This document shows, piece after piece, positions 22,352 to 33,791 of a stretch of 64,000 nt of DNA. This DNA comes from Dichetophora obliterata (lineage: Eukaryota > Arthropoda > Insecta > Diptera > Sciomyzidae). The notes under the pieces were generated by a model, which saw only the letters and a program-made list of their open reading frames with translations, was not told where the DNA came from and ran no database searches. The stretch lies in the NCBI GenBank assembly GCA_963920525.1, contig OY986439.1:49107482-49171481 (forward strand), read 5' to 3'. The stretch's first letter is position 1. Each line of letters opens with the position of its first letter. The position numbers and the translations under genes were made by a program.

Positions 22352-23596
22352 GGGCATTTCCAAACTGGCGTTACGGACGATTTGTACGAATAAATATTAA
22401 AAAAAATAGAATGAAAAAGTCTAATATTTGAAAAGGCTTTTTTATTTTTGCGTAGTAATTAAGTACCATTATATTAAGTAAAAACAATGCCAACAAGCGA
22501 CCCTAAGGATCGTAAGATATAAGCAAAAATATGTGCTGGCGTAACGTTACAAAAAACGGAAGTGAATTTGAGTTGGACTACAAACTTTTCAAAACTCTCT
22601 AAATTGGGTGGAACTTTTTGTATAATACTTTTTTTAGAAGGTTTTGCAATAACATAAGTTTATTTTTCAAGTGATTAAATTACAAAATCTTCTCCGGTTT
22701 TTTTTATCAGCATTTTTGATCTGGCGTTACGTTACTAAAATTTCCATTGCAGTTTAATTGGGTATTTAAGTAATTAGGTAGTTAAGTAATTATGTAATTA
22801 AGTTATTATGTAATCAACCATTTTACGAAAAAAAGCTTACATTTACAAAAAAGAAAAATTACATTTGTGAAATAGTGCAGACGATTTGATCATCATGGTT
22901 AATGAATTTATGTAGAAATTGCTGAAACTAATAAAATTATAATGTTTCTCTTAAATGATATAATAAAATAATAAGTTTTTAAAAAGTTTTAATTTTTTGG
23001 CCACGATAGACTTTTTTCTGGAAATGCCCAAATGTGTTTAAGGGTTAATTTCGTACTTATTTAGAATTGGTGTTGAAATGTCCTACAAAACTCAGTGTTA
23101 GGCTGTTAGTTCCTATAACAAAAATGTTTTACGTAAAATTTCACTCAAAGTCACCATGCAAAAGAAAGCTCGATTACTCAAGTAACGCCAATAACGTAAC
23201 GCCAGATCAGAAAGCCTAATTGTCTTTAAAAAAGCCAAAAAGCCTAATAAAAAAACCAGAGAAGATTTTTAAATTGGATCACTTGGAAAATAAACTTATG
23301 TTTTTAAAACTCTTCTAAAAAAAGTTGTATACAAAAAGTCTTGCCCAATTTAGAGAGTTTTGCATGTTTTGTAGTCCAAGTCAAAAATCTGTTCCGTTTT
23401 TGTAACGTAACGCCAGCTCATATTTTTGCTTATATTTTAAGATCCATAGGGTTGCTTTTTGTCATTGTTTTTACTTAATATAATGCTATTTAAATAACTA
23501 CATAAAAGTAAAAAGCCTTTTTAAAATTTAGACATTTTCATTCTTTTTTTTATACTTCTTCTTACAAATCGTCCGTAACGCCAGTTTGGAAATGCC
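22352..23596. mobile_element. Modular fold-back element with GTAACGCCAG modules
   Basis: GGGCATTTCCAAACTGGCG (22352) faces CGCCAGTTTGGAAATGCC (to 23596). Arms of roughly 400 bases (22352-22735 and 23190-23596) are imperfect reverse complements. Between them, 22740-23031 is an inverted copy of the left arm of the element at 20785-21554 and ends with its own TGGAAATGCCC at 23021-23031. GGCGTTACG or CGTAACGCC words appear at 22367, 22540, 22724, 23195, 23405 and 23575, taking the place that GTCCCGTGCGAC has in the neighbour. The structure is therefore composite. Confidence 0.7.
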
Positions 23597-24099
23597 ATAT
23601 ATAAAAGTTAAGGGTAATAAATATCTAAAAAAAAAAAAAATTAAAAAATGAAATTTTTAATATAAAAGGTTAAAGTAAAGAATACAGGCAATTTTGAAAA
23701 ATAATTTAAAATTTTTTGAACAGTCGCAATGAAATAAAAAATTCTCCACTGCATAAAGAAAATAAGTAAAACATATCGTCGCTGCGCCAACAAAAACGGC
23801 TATGCGTTTTTTATCGAATTTTTTTTTATTGCATATTTTATTGACACTATCTATTGCCCACATTTCTGCGTTCACCGTTTTTTTGTATCTCTTTTGGTTT
23901 AGAAGTGATCAAAAACAGCTATGTGCTCGCAGTACTAGAAATACTCTGAAAAAAGGGGTATACGCTTACTTGCTTATAACTGTTTTTGATAGCAGGCGAA
24001 AAAAAAGACGTGTGTTGTTCGCATGTAAAATTTGACCATTAACAAAGGTAAATAATGTTCAGTTTAAAATAGCCACTATCTCAAAAGATATCTGTTTTA

Positions 24100-24650
24100 G
24101 GGCCGTTTTCTCAATGTCCGGTTAAGCACTAATCAGAACTTTAACTGGCGGTTAGCTTAAAAGCATTTTCTCAATGTTCGGTTAGGTCTTAAGTGCCGGT
24201 TAAGTTAACGGCAAGTTGAGGTTCCTGTTAGTTGCTAATCGGAAGAACAGCTGTGTAGCGTAAAAAGTAATTATATATTTTATAATTAAAAATGGATAGA
24301 ACTTCGAGGATTTCGTTTTTTTCTTACTTGAATTCGATCCAAAACATAAAAAGGACACATGCGCATAGGCGTGATTACGTGGAAGAGTAATGCACTTTCT
24401 TCATATGCACTGAAGTTCGGCACTCTGTTGCGTTTTTAAATTATTTATTAATTAATCTTTGTTAGATATTTACAACTTGCACATCAAAAATAAAATAACA
24501 AACAAGCGTAAACAGCTGATATGCAGTTTAGCGTATTCACTATTGAAAAAATTCACAATTAATGACTTAACCGACAGTTACTTAACCGACACTTGGTGAA
24601 AACGAAATTGTTTTTTTAGTTATCGTACGGTTAGCTTGAGAAAACGGCCC
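24100..24650. mobile_element. 551-bp MITE, GGGCCGTTTTCTCAA ends
   Basis: GGGCCGTTTTCTCAA (24100) and TTGAGAAAACGGCCC (to 24650; left reads CTCAATG, right GCTTGAG) are perfect inverted repeats of 15 bases flanked by TA (TTA left, TAA right). Subterminal copies of CGGTTAA/CGGTTAG (24119, 24180, 24206, 24570, 24586, 24628) point inward from both ends, a typical transposase-binding layout. It resembles Harbinger-type MITEs but the class is not certain. Confidence 0.75.
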
Positions 24651-24665
24651 TAAATTAAATATTTA

Positions 24666-24838
24666 GGCTGTGTGCGAATTGATCTAAATGTGACCTAAAC
24701 TAAATAGTGTCGATAAGGCAGTGCTTCCTAATTTAGGAAGCATTTAGGTAGCTCGAGAATTTCCTAAATTATTTAGGAAACACTGCCTTATCGACCCAAT
24801 TTAGTTTAGGTCGCATTTAGATCAATTCGCACACGGCC
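24666..24838. mobile_element. 173-bp palindromic MITE with TTA target duplication
   Basis: The termini GGCTGTGTGCGAATTGATCT and the reverse complement of the right end match over about 65 bases with few differences, leaving a short centre around 24745-24755. TTA flanks both ends (24663-24665 and 24839-24841). The TWA duplication suggests a PIF/Harbinger relative. It lies only 15 bases from the preceding MITE. Confidence 0.8.
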
Positions 24839-25818
24839 TTAATATGCATTTAACACTTCTTTTCACAATTTTATGCAAATTACTGTGTTACACAATTTTG
24901 TTTAATTTATAAAAATATGTACCTATGTTTGCAAATATATAATAAAAACAAAATAACTTTTGTATTCTCTCAATGGATGTCACTCAACGAAATTTGGATA
25001 AAACTCACTTGGTTCAGGTTTTATGCTGACCAATAAAGTAGTTCACAACTCTGGCAATGTGTGCCAACGCATTATTCTTTTGTTTAAAAACCCTAGAAAT
25101 GTGTTTCAAACAATTTGTCATTGGTAACAATAATGGACCACCATTTTGAATTAAAAAGTATCTTTCGGTAATGCTTGTGAGTTCAAAAACATATTTGCAT
25201 TAAAAAAAATTGCAAAATGTTATACATGAACAGTTATTTAGACATTTATTGATCAAAACCTTTGTTTAAAATATTATTATTTTTTAAAGAAAGCAACCTA
25301 TTTATTACCATTTGCCACAGATTTTCACTTTTTTTAGTAAGATTGGAGACAAGATGCTCAGTAACACATCATTATAAAATTTTTTTTTTATATTAAACCC
25401 AATTTAAGTAGAATTTTAAGCACTTCTAAAAATATTTCTAGGAGCAGGGTTTTTTGGCACGGGGTGTAACAGGAGCAACGACCAGTTAACTAATCGAGTC
25501 CTCAACTTCTCCACGTTTCATCTAGGCCAAACGGCAGTATTCTGTACAAATTGCAATCGATTCCATACCACCAAAAGAAAATTGAAATCATGTATTAAAA
25601 CAGCTATGTGCTTTAAAACAGCGCAAATGTTTAGCACGTTGTAATGTGCAAAAAAAATTTTTTTTTTTTCATCAAATCAATAACATATTTTTAATATAAT
25701 AGTATCCAAAAAAGAAATTTGAAAAATAATGTCCTTGGACACAAGGAAACAGTTTTTTCACCTCCTGAAAAATTACTGAAAAACACATAGCTGTTTTTGT
25801 TGGCGCAGCGACGATATG

Positions 25819-27957
25819 GATATGCAAAAATAATTCCTTAAATATTTCGTAGTCAAAAAACTAAATTATGAATGATAAAGTCAACATTATGAATTAAAAA
25901 AATAAAAAAACTAGAAATTACATTTCATAATTTATAAAGGTTTTTCTATTATGATGACGTCAATTTTCATGAACTTAATTGACATTAAGCTCATATATAA
26001 TTTTGAAAAAAAAAATATTTTTTAGAATTTTAAAAAAAACCATATTACAAGCATCGAGATTTTACCATTTTCATGAATTCAGTTTGTACTCGTATGGGAC
26101 GTAGGCGTAGTTTTCAATCGGTTTTTACAAATTTTATACTCAGTGTACATATCTTCGTTACAAAAGTAAATTTGCGAATCTGAAAAATTAAATTTTTCAT
26201 TTCTAATGAAAATTCTATGGAAAATTAAATTTGTCAGATTCGCAAGTTCACTATTGTAACGACGATATTTGAGTTTGGAGCATTGTGTATGTGCAAAATT
26301 TTAAGTCATTAGATAAAAATTTGTGGAATGTAAAGAGATATTGCTATTTTGGTAAAGTCACTTTGTATGGGTGGTAGGCATGGTTTTTGGCTCTTTTTCA
26401 ATCTTAACCTCTATTTTGAAAATAAAAAGCTTATGGTTTTGAATTTCGTTACGATAGTTTTAAAATTACGGCTGTTCTCATTTACACAAACGAACATGTC
26501 TTAATTGACTCAGGAGGTGATGCTAATCAAGAATAAATATACTTTGCTTATACCTCCTTCTTTGTGCTACAAACGGAGTGACAAAGTACCCTTAATATTC
26601 CATTACAGTGAAGTATTTGGCCTTTTTAAACGGAATTAAATCTGTTACTCGAGTTTGAAGGCACGGAATAATTTTTGGATTTAGGCTATTGAGTGGCATA
26701 TCCTTCTTACATGTTAAGTTAACACAGAAAGTTCGTGTGAAACCGAAGTTAAAAAATTTGTATGGAAAAGTTAGCCTTTTCGCTTGCCTACATCACGGTT
26801 TTCTATTCTTTTTAAAATGGCATAACTCCTTACTGGAGAACAGAAAGCGTAGACCACTTTTCTAAAGGTACCATAAAGTATGTTTATCAAATTCTCAGTC
26901 TTCCAAAAATTCTTCTATTTATTATAAATACGTTTTTCTCTGAAGACGTATTATCAAAAATGGCTCAAATTACCAAAAATAAGAATTTTTGCCATATTCC
27001 AGGTGGAATTTGGTAACCTAAAAACGGCTAGCGATACATAACCAAAGGAAACTTTGAGAGATTTTCGGCTCAAAACCCTAAGTTTATGTAGTATTATGTT
27101 TTTTGCTATGCATTAATACAGCTTTCACATCATTCTTCAGTATTACAGAGTAATATTAATAAGTTTGAATGAAAATAAAAAATATTTTATATTCCCCCGT
27201 CCTTTCCCCCATTTTGTATTACGCACTTCCTTCAAAAGTAACACTTAAATATTTATTAAAAACTCCATAAAAAACTGTTTAAATGAACACTTAATCAAAA
27301 TCATTTAAAAAAGTTTAAAAAAATCAGATTATATTTAAAAATTTAACTTTTTCTTAACAATAAGACATTTCACCAAAATCGTTGAACTCATAAGACGAAA
27401 CTCAAGACTGAAATAAACAAAGTTGTATAAGTATTTTTATGTAAAAAGTCAACATTAAGTTGAAGTGGCTTATGCTTAAGTAAAAAATTGGAGTAAAGTA
27501 AACAAAAACAACATAGTTTTAAAAGGAAATTGTACGAGAAATCATAATTTTTTATAAAAACTAGTATGAAACTATCTTCGACTGGGCCGAAGTTAAAATG
27601 CCCCCACAGTTTATCCTAACTTATAAATGTTTTGAAATTTTTATGACGTCACTTCCTATAGAAGATGGGCGTGGTGTTCATCCAATTTTGCCAAACCTAA
27701 CATTTAGAACACGTTCAATGTGTGGAAGATTATGAGTTGAATGTGCTGTTAACATTCACATTTTTGTGGAATTTATAAAAGTTATTATGCTACTTTGATG
27801 AAGTCACTTTGTATAGGAAATGGGCTGAGTTTTTTTTACGATTTTGCCACATTCCAAACTCAACGTTAGTTTTAATATTCTTAGCATATGTGCATTCTTC
27901 TTTTTCATTAAATTAATTTTTGCGGAATTTTTAGAGACTTGACCGTTTTCATATATA
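25819..27957. repeat. Degenerate repeat array with GTCACTTTGTATGGG words
   Basis: Loosely repeated units share a core like AAAGTCACTTTGTATGGG then GGTAGGCGTGGTTTT then a CCGATTTTG-like stretch. They are visible near 26090, 26355, 27645 and 27795, and continue at 29560-30030 beyond an inserted element. At 26495-26580 there is GACTCAGGAGGTGATGCTAATCAAG, which recurs as GACTCAGGAGGTGACGTTGGTCAAG at 30120. A palindrome of about 106 bases lies at 26156-26261. There is no coding signal. The layout recalls the tandem-repeat bodies of non-autonomous Helentron-type elements, but that is an inference. Confidence 0.5.
26156..26261. repeat. 106-bp palindrome in the array
   Basis: CGTTACAAAAGTAAATTTGC...GAATCTGA (26156-26183) faces TCAGATTCGCAAGTTCACTATTGTAACG (to 26261) with a few mismatches. 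The A/T-rich centre is also partly symmetrical. It is either a small MITE or a unit of the surrounding array. Confidence 0.55.
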
Positions 27958-29544
27958 CACTAAGTAATGTTTATAACGAACTTCAAGGGATAACTTTGTT
28001 CGTTATAAGCAAATGATCGTTATAAGCGATATTGTATTTTTGGCTATTTATTAATTTTTTCTTTGTTTTATATAAAAAAAAGGCACAGTTTCGATAGTAT
28101 CGTAAGTATAGACGTAGAATTCCTTTCTATATAGTAATAGAGAAAAATTCTGTTTTTTCATTTATATTATTCAAAACTAATTAAAAACATTTCATCATCT
28201 AAATAAAAATAATTCAAAAACAAATTTGTTATTTTTGTTGCCTTTTTAAACTTACTTGATCTAAAAAGCTCACAATTGAATTCATGTAAAAATTTGTTTT
28301 GTGTTATAAAAAGTTTTCGTTTGATATTTTTAGTGATGAATTTGTTGTTAGTTTTTTATGTTGGTTACAACTAAATGTAATTCAAAGTTACGTTTAATAA
28401 ATGGAAATAAATATCAGAAAAATTTGAACTATTTATTTTTCCTGTAGTAAAGAGCATTAACATATATAATATATATATCAAACGAAAAGTTTTTATAAAA
28501 CAAAACAAATTTAACATGAATTTAATTGAGAGCTTTTTAGATCAAGTAAGTTTGAAGAAGGCAACAACAACAACAAATTCGTTTTTGAATAATTTTTATT
28601 TAAAAGATGAAATGTTTTAAAATAGTTTTGAAAAATATAAATAAAAAACAATAATTTTTCTCTATTACTGTATAACGTCTGTACTTACGATACTATCGAA
28701 ACTGTGTCTTTTTTTAAATTACAGTTGAAAGTTCTCTATATGACCTTGTTATTTATTATGTTGATTTTCTTTGATTTAAATACAAATTCTAAATGTTTGA
28801 TAGCTTAAATCATTCTTGATTTTAAATACAAATTCTAGTTGTTTGATAGTTAGTTTAAAATCGCTCATTGAGCTTTAGGTCAGGTAAGAACAATTTAGAA
28901 ATTGTATTAAATCATAGAAAATCAACATTAAAAAAAATGAAAGCAACTGATGAGTATTTATATATGTATGTTTTACATACATATTAATAAGAAACAACAC
29001 CAACAACAAAAGCAAACACAACAACAACAACAACCTCAAAAACAGCATAAGCAGCTACTGCAGCTAAGCAGCTTGTGCCTATCTCATACGAATATATGAA
29101 TTTTTCATCTTCTTAGATTTTGCTATTTTTATTAGATATTCGTTTTATTCCCACTAAAACTGATATTTTGGCATTTTTCTTTTCTTTGTACGATGAATAT
29201 TTAAGGCTGTAGGATAGTTCGGTTGACTAACCTATAACTTCTTAAAAATTTGTTAATTTGCATCGCATTTAAAAGACTATGTCTTATATGTAAACATTAA
29301 TTTCAATAAATAAATAAATAAATAAATAAAAATACCCCAAAGTGTCAAATATCACTTTGAAAAAATTCGTGAAAATGACCCCCATACAAACCGCGCTATA
29401 AGACGTAATTATACGTCAAAATTAAAAAATAGATAAGCAATTAAAATTTTACTGTTTTGTATGAACTTCAGACCGGTAGTAAATTTTGGTTCATTATAAC
29501 TGATAATTCGCAATAAGCGATGTCGTTATAAACACTACTTACTG
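27958..29544. mobile_element. pogo/Tigger-like non-autonomous element with long fold-back core
   Basis: CACTAAGTAATGTTTATAAC (27958) faces the reverse complement CAGTAAGTAGTGTTTATAAC at the right end (29544), with TA on both sides. Subterminal CGTTATAAGCGATATTG and CAATAAGCGATGTCGTTATA words match the vocabulary of pogo-like MITEs. Inside, 28078-28330 and 28480-28725 are arms of a fold-back (CACAGTTTCGATAGTATCGT left, ACGATACTATCGAAACTGTG right). The (CAA)n-containing family also found at 18170 and 39553 is part of these arms. The element interrupts the repeat array. Confidence 0.65.
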
Positions 29545-29559
29545 TATAGTTATTTTGAT

Positions 29560-30160
29560 TGGGAGGTGGGGTGGTTTTTTTACTCTTTTGACAAATTGAA
29601 AATTTTGTGGCATTTAAAGAGATTGTATAATTTTGTTAAAGCTACTTTGTATGGGAGGTAGATGTGGTTTTGATTCGATTTTGACTAATTTCAATTATAT
29701 AGTGAATTTTTGCGAACAAAACATATGGAAAACATTTCAAGTTATTACATTCGTTTTTGTGGAATTATTGGAGATTTTACCGATTTGATAAAGTCACGTT
29801 GTATGGGAGGTTGGCGTGTATTTTCTCTGATTTCAACAACTTTTAAATATATGGTGAATATTTTAATTCAAAGCTTATGTACAAAATTCTAAGTCATTAC
29901 ATTTCTGTGGCATTTTTAGGGGCTATATTGTTTTGATAAAGTAACTTTGTATGGGGGGTAGGCGTGATTTTCATCCGATTTTGCTCATTCTCGAACTTTA
30001 TCTTTATTTTTTGAATATGAGCCCATATACCAAATTTAAAAACGATAGCTGTAAGATTACGAATGTAACCTTCGACTGATAGACAGACGGACGGACAGAC
30101 AGACGAACATGGCGCAATCGACTCAGGAGGTGACGTTGGTCAAGAATATACATGGGGTAT
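29560..30160. repeat. 150-bp tandem units ending in a (GTCY)n tract
   Basis: Units at about 29640, 29793 and 29936 repeat ACTTTGTATGGGAGGTAGG-type cores at about 145-153 base spacing. They are followed at 30081-30106 by AGACAGACGGACGGACAGAC-type sequence, a (GTCY)n proto-microsatellite on the other strand. GACTCAGGAGGTGACGTTGG then follows. (GTCY)n is a signature of fly mini-me/DINE-1-type elements, now grouped with non-autonomous Helentrons. Assignment here rests on that tract and on the tandem units. Confidence 0.5.
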
Positions 30161-30572
30161 TCCATATAAAATTTGGCCCCAACATTTTTTTCCCATACAA
30201 TTTTTTTATGGTTCATCTGTAAAAAATATTTGATAAATATTTGATTAGTAAAAAATATGTCCACTTTGACGTTATGTCCACTTTGACGTTATGTCTTATT
30301 CGGAATGGACATGGTGGCCATAAAATGATTATCCATGGACCTTCAGTTCATTATCTTTTGGGCAAACTGCACAAACGGTCATAATGTCCATGGACATTAT
30401 GTCCCCCCACCACTTAACAGTAAGTCAACAGTCCCTGTTAACGTGTTTACGTGGCTCAATGGACAAGACTTTGGTCTAGTGATTAAGAAGGTGAAAGTTG
30501 AAATGCGGTGTACGATTACATTTTTTTTTGGAAAAATTAAAATAATCTGTCAGTTGTCGCGATTTTGATCCC
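30161..30572. other. Short repeats and a decayed tRNA-like head
   Basis: A 17-bp unit ATGTCCACTTTGACGTT is duplicated in tandem at about 30259-30292, and ATGTCCATGGACAT near 30388 is a palindrome. TGGCTCAATGG at about 30452-30462 fits a Pol III A box. CGATTTTGATCCC at 30560-30572 is a degraded B-box, but about 100 bases away, so this is at best a decayed or interrupted tRNA-derived SINE head. Confidence 0.4.
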
Positions 30573-32935
30573 ACACCAAAAAAAAAAAGCGGAGTAAATA
30601 AAGTCATTTTCGGGGTCAATTTAACTCTTTTCGTGCATGGTATTTTGCCAAAGCTGTAAAAACTATATTTAACTCCGTTTGTGTGTTCAATTTACTTCAA
30701 AAATTGGATTTGTTCGAAAAGCCGTACTGACTCCGTTTTGAGTTGTTTTAAGATTGAGAAATTGAGATTTCTTAAATTTTGAGTTCACTCAAAAAAACTA
30801 GAACTCATTTAAATGTAGCATGAAGCTTCAAAAATAAACAAACTCACCTACAAAAGAGTCAAATAAAGAACCCGTAATTTCTTTTGTGTTTAATTATTTT
30901 TATTTATTTCTTATTTCAATTGAATTCAAACGAAATTAAAGACATGGCTAACGCCGAAAACAGAATCTCTTCTCCATACTCACAGACCAGCTTACCCACT
31001 ATTTGGCAATTTTGAATCTCTACGATTTCTTATAAAACAAAACTTTTTTTTTACTTTTGAGCTTAAATTGCGCTCAACTCTCAAAATTTGTTTCAAAGTT
31101 GTTTCATGTTTCTTTGATTTTAAGGAGAATTTTCAAAAAAGGGATTTTTGTATTTAACACATTTGAAAAAAGGGATAAATATTTGCATTGATTTTTCAAT
31201 TGATTGCTGTAGTTTTCTTCATTGAATGAGGGAAAAGATATTTTTTAAGCATTTATCAAAATGTAGTAAGGCTGAAACAACAGGGTGAATGCTAAGTTTA
31301 TGAAAGTTTTTTAAGAGATGAGTTAGTTGTGTTCCTACACTAATGTAAAAATGGACGTGGCATTTAATTTAATATGCTTAATTCCGATATATATTGATGC
31401 TAGAATAATTTAATTTGGTACAAAAATAGGTAGAATATTCTCAAGGCGATTTGTGTTAAGTGAGCAGGGTTGCCTAAATGTCGTGCTACATACAATAAAA
31501 ATTTGTTTATTAGTGTTTAATGTAGTTTCGTTAATAAAATATGGTAATATGTAACTTTAGTATGTTCCAAAAACTCATAAACTCCTCTAAAAAAATATTT
31601 GAATCTTGGCTTTTATTAAAACAATAGTTGTATACCAAATGTAATAAAATTATTTAGTGTCCTAAAATTTTCTATAAAAAATACATCGCAGGTAAAAAAA
31701 AATTACAGTATAGTGTGTATACATACAGTACAAAAGAGAAATTTCATAAAATAAGGAATAAGATAGATTTTTGTAAAAAAAACAGAGAGACAGAAAGAGA
31801 TGGCATCTCAAACGAAATAAAATACAAAATTTTCATAAAATATATTCTGTTTATTTAATATTTTCATGTCATTGGTTAGTGCTTCATTTAGTAATACTGG
31901 TCTTAATGGTTCGCGATGTATGCGGAATATGTCCGTGATTTGATATTTACGACATAACGCGAAAAATTCATCTATGGGGATACAAAGACCACAAAAACAC
32001 CACAAAGACCACAAAGACCACAAAAAGAAACAATGTTTATTATAATTAATATATAAAAATCTATGACCGTCAAAGCGTCTAATACATGATCTGGTCCAAC
32101 TGATTTTTTCATTGAACATTTCTTCTAAGTGCACCAGTACTCTATTTACCACCCTTCTGGGGGTCACGATACAAAAAACACAAAAAATATAAGAAATTGT
32201 CTATTATAGTTCATATCAAAAAAATCGATAACCTAGGGAGGTCAAATGTATGAGCTGGTTCTATTGTTTTTTTTTTTAACATTTCTTCTCAAGACACATA
32301 CACTCTATCTGCCACCCTTCTAGGGGTCCCCATTCAAAAAAGATATCATTGCTTGTGTACACAATTTTTCGTGACGAGATTAAAAAAAACTTTCGTGACG
32401 AGACTCGAAAAATTTACCCTCTTTATCAAATAACCGCATAAGAAGATTCACTTCGATAAAGATATACGAAAACATATAACTCGTAATAATAAAAACGGCC
32501 CTTTTTTATCATTATACAACATTTAATTCTTACAGCACACTTGATTTGCTTTTTAAAATATTTCAGTTCTTTCTCTTCATTCATAGTAAAACGAACAAAC
32601 GGAAATATTTGCTCGAGCAGATTCTGTTTCGTGCTAAACATAACTCCGTTTCAGCTTTAAAATACAAAGACGTTCTTCATAGATGGTTGCAATAAGTTTT
32701 AATGGAGTTAATAGGACAAATGTTCGGAGAAGATGCAGAGTTAATTTGAAACTGCTTTTAATTTACGCCAAGCTTTGAAAATGAGTTGTATCAAGCAAAA
32801 AAGGTTTTATAGTAACAAAAAAAAATATTGGTGCAATTCATTTTGCTTTGTACGGCGACAAAACGTTTTTAACTTCTCAAAAACTCTTTTGACTCACGAA
32901 AAGCTTGGGTTAACTCCGCACAATATTTTCGGTGC
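30573..32935. mobile_element. Possible 2.4-kb inverted-repeat element with AACTCCG modules
   Basis: CACCAAAAAAAAAAAGCGGA near 30574 faces TCCGCACAATATTTTCGGTG ending near 32935; the match is good at CACC and GCGGAGT and loose between. AACTCCG or GGAGTTAA words occur near both ends (30670, 30738, 32641, 32704, 32912). Inside, a unit of about 160 bases is repeated at about 32090-32175 and 32250-32335 (ACATTTCTTCT...CACCCTTCT.GGGGTC). A (CCACAAAGA)n run lies at 31988-32030. The 119-codon minus-strand ORF 31808-32167 runs through these repeats and is not credible as a gene. Confidence 0.4.
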
Positions 32936-33560
32936 AGCAAATCAACAAAACGAGGCTTTGAACACTTTGCTTAAAAAAAATCATAAATTAAAACGCTATT
33001 TTTTAGTAATAAAAAATAATTTCAGTTGCGTTCCTTCAATTTCAATATAATTGCTATTGCAAATTGACAACTGCATTATTGAAACTTTGCCCAAGCTGAG
33101 ACTTAAACCGGGTCGCTCGAAGTATGTTTCTCATCACTCAAATACACTTTCCCAGAGCTATTCATCGTGCTGCAAATTAGGAGGCGAAACGCTTTTCTGA
33201 ATTGCAAACATTTACAAATTTATTTCAAATATACTACACTATCTTTAATAAAGCGTATAGAATATTTAAATACAGATTAATCTTATATTCAAGTCCAGGA
33301 GGATTTAAAGGTAGTGTTGAAATCATCACTTACTTTTTAGAGTGTAGGCGTACTAAGAAAAGCGGGAAAAAATTAATTTAAAAACGTAAACAACAACAAA
33401 TTTTAATAAACTGGTTCAATGTCAACTCAAGCTATCATGATTTCGGACACGTAGCCCAAAACCTACGTACATACATACATTAAGAGTGGTCTTTGGAAGC
33501 ACATAAATTTATATTAATTAAGAACTATGTTTGCATGAGTATATCTTTCCATGTGTATAT
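32936..33560. other. Stretch without a recognised gene; possible intron
   Basis: No repeat or coding motif was recognised. It lies just downstream, on the minus strand, of the candidate first coding exon at 33649-33791, so it would be intronic if that exon is real. Confidence 0.35.
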
Positions 33561-33648
33561 GTTTGCTTATACTATAACTATAACCATAAAACATATATTT
33601 GTATGTGTTCTACAGTAAAGTTTGTGTATTTCTATTTGTAGTGTGTAC

Positions 33649-33791
33649 CTTCTTGACTTGATGGCGAACATATTATTTCGGTCTGCCGTTATGGCCACAG
33701 CCAAATCATCCTCGAATATGGACGGTATCATATTGAAGAATGAGTGTAGACGCGGCAGCGAATGTGAACCTTCGGACTTGTTATTCATCAT
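33649..33791 (-). CDS. Candidate first coding exon of an unrecognised host gene
   Basis: On the minus strand, two adjacent ATGs at 33791-33786 open a 47-codon frame beginning MMNNKSEGSHSLPRLHSFF and containing IPSIFEDDLAVAI and RNNMFAIKSRR. The composition is balanced and complex, and third positions are markedly C/G-rich compared with the surrounding AT-rich DNA, unlike any other ORF in the window. The bases before the first ATG (ACAACAAACACAC) fit a fly start context. The frame ends at AAGAAG followed by GTACAC, a usable splice donor, leaving phase 2. No acceptor or second exon was found, and I do not recognise the protein. The plus-strand ORF here is its shadow. Confidence 0.55.

Larger units (their letters stand above)
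23772..25818. mobile_element. 2.05-kb inverted-repeat element containing two MITEs
   Basis: CATATCGTCGCTGCGCCAAC (from 23772), continuing AAAAACGGCTATGCG, faces its reverse complement ending at 25818. The terminal inverted repeat is about 40 bases with few mismatches. AAAACAGCTATGTGC words also occur inside at about 23911 and 25600. Two MITEs (24100-24650, 24666-24838) are nested inside. No transposase similarity was seen. The 77-codon plus-strand ORF at 23802-24035 overlaps the terminal repeat and has no recognisable domain. Confidence 0.7.

Noticed and set aside
20785..23596. CRISPR-like array because of short identical repeats
   Set aside because: The 12-base repeats are irregularly spaced, lie within inverted arms of a eukaryotic element, and have no spacer pattern or cas genes.
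31808..32167. 119-codon minus-strand ORF
   Set aside because: It runs through a (CCACAAAGA)n tract and a duplicated 160-base unit of a probable inverted-repeat element, and matches no family.
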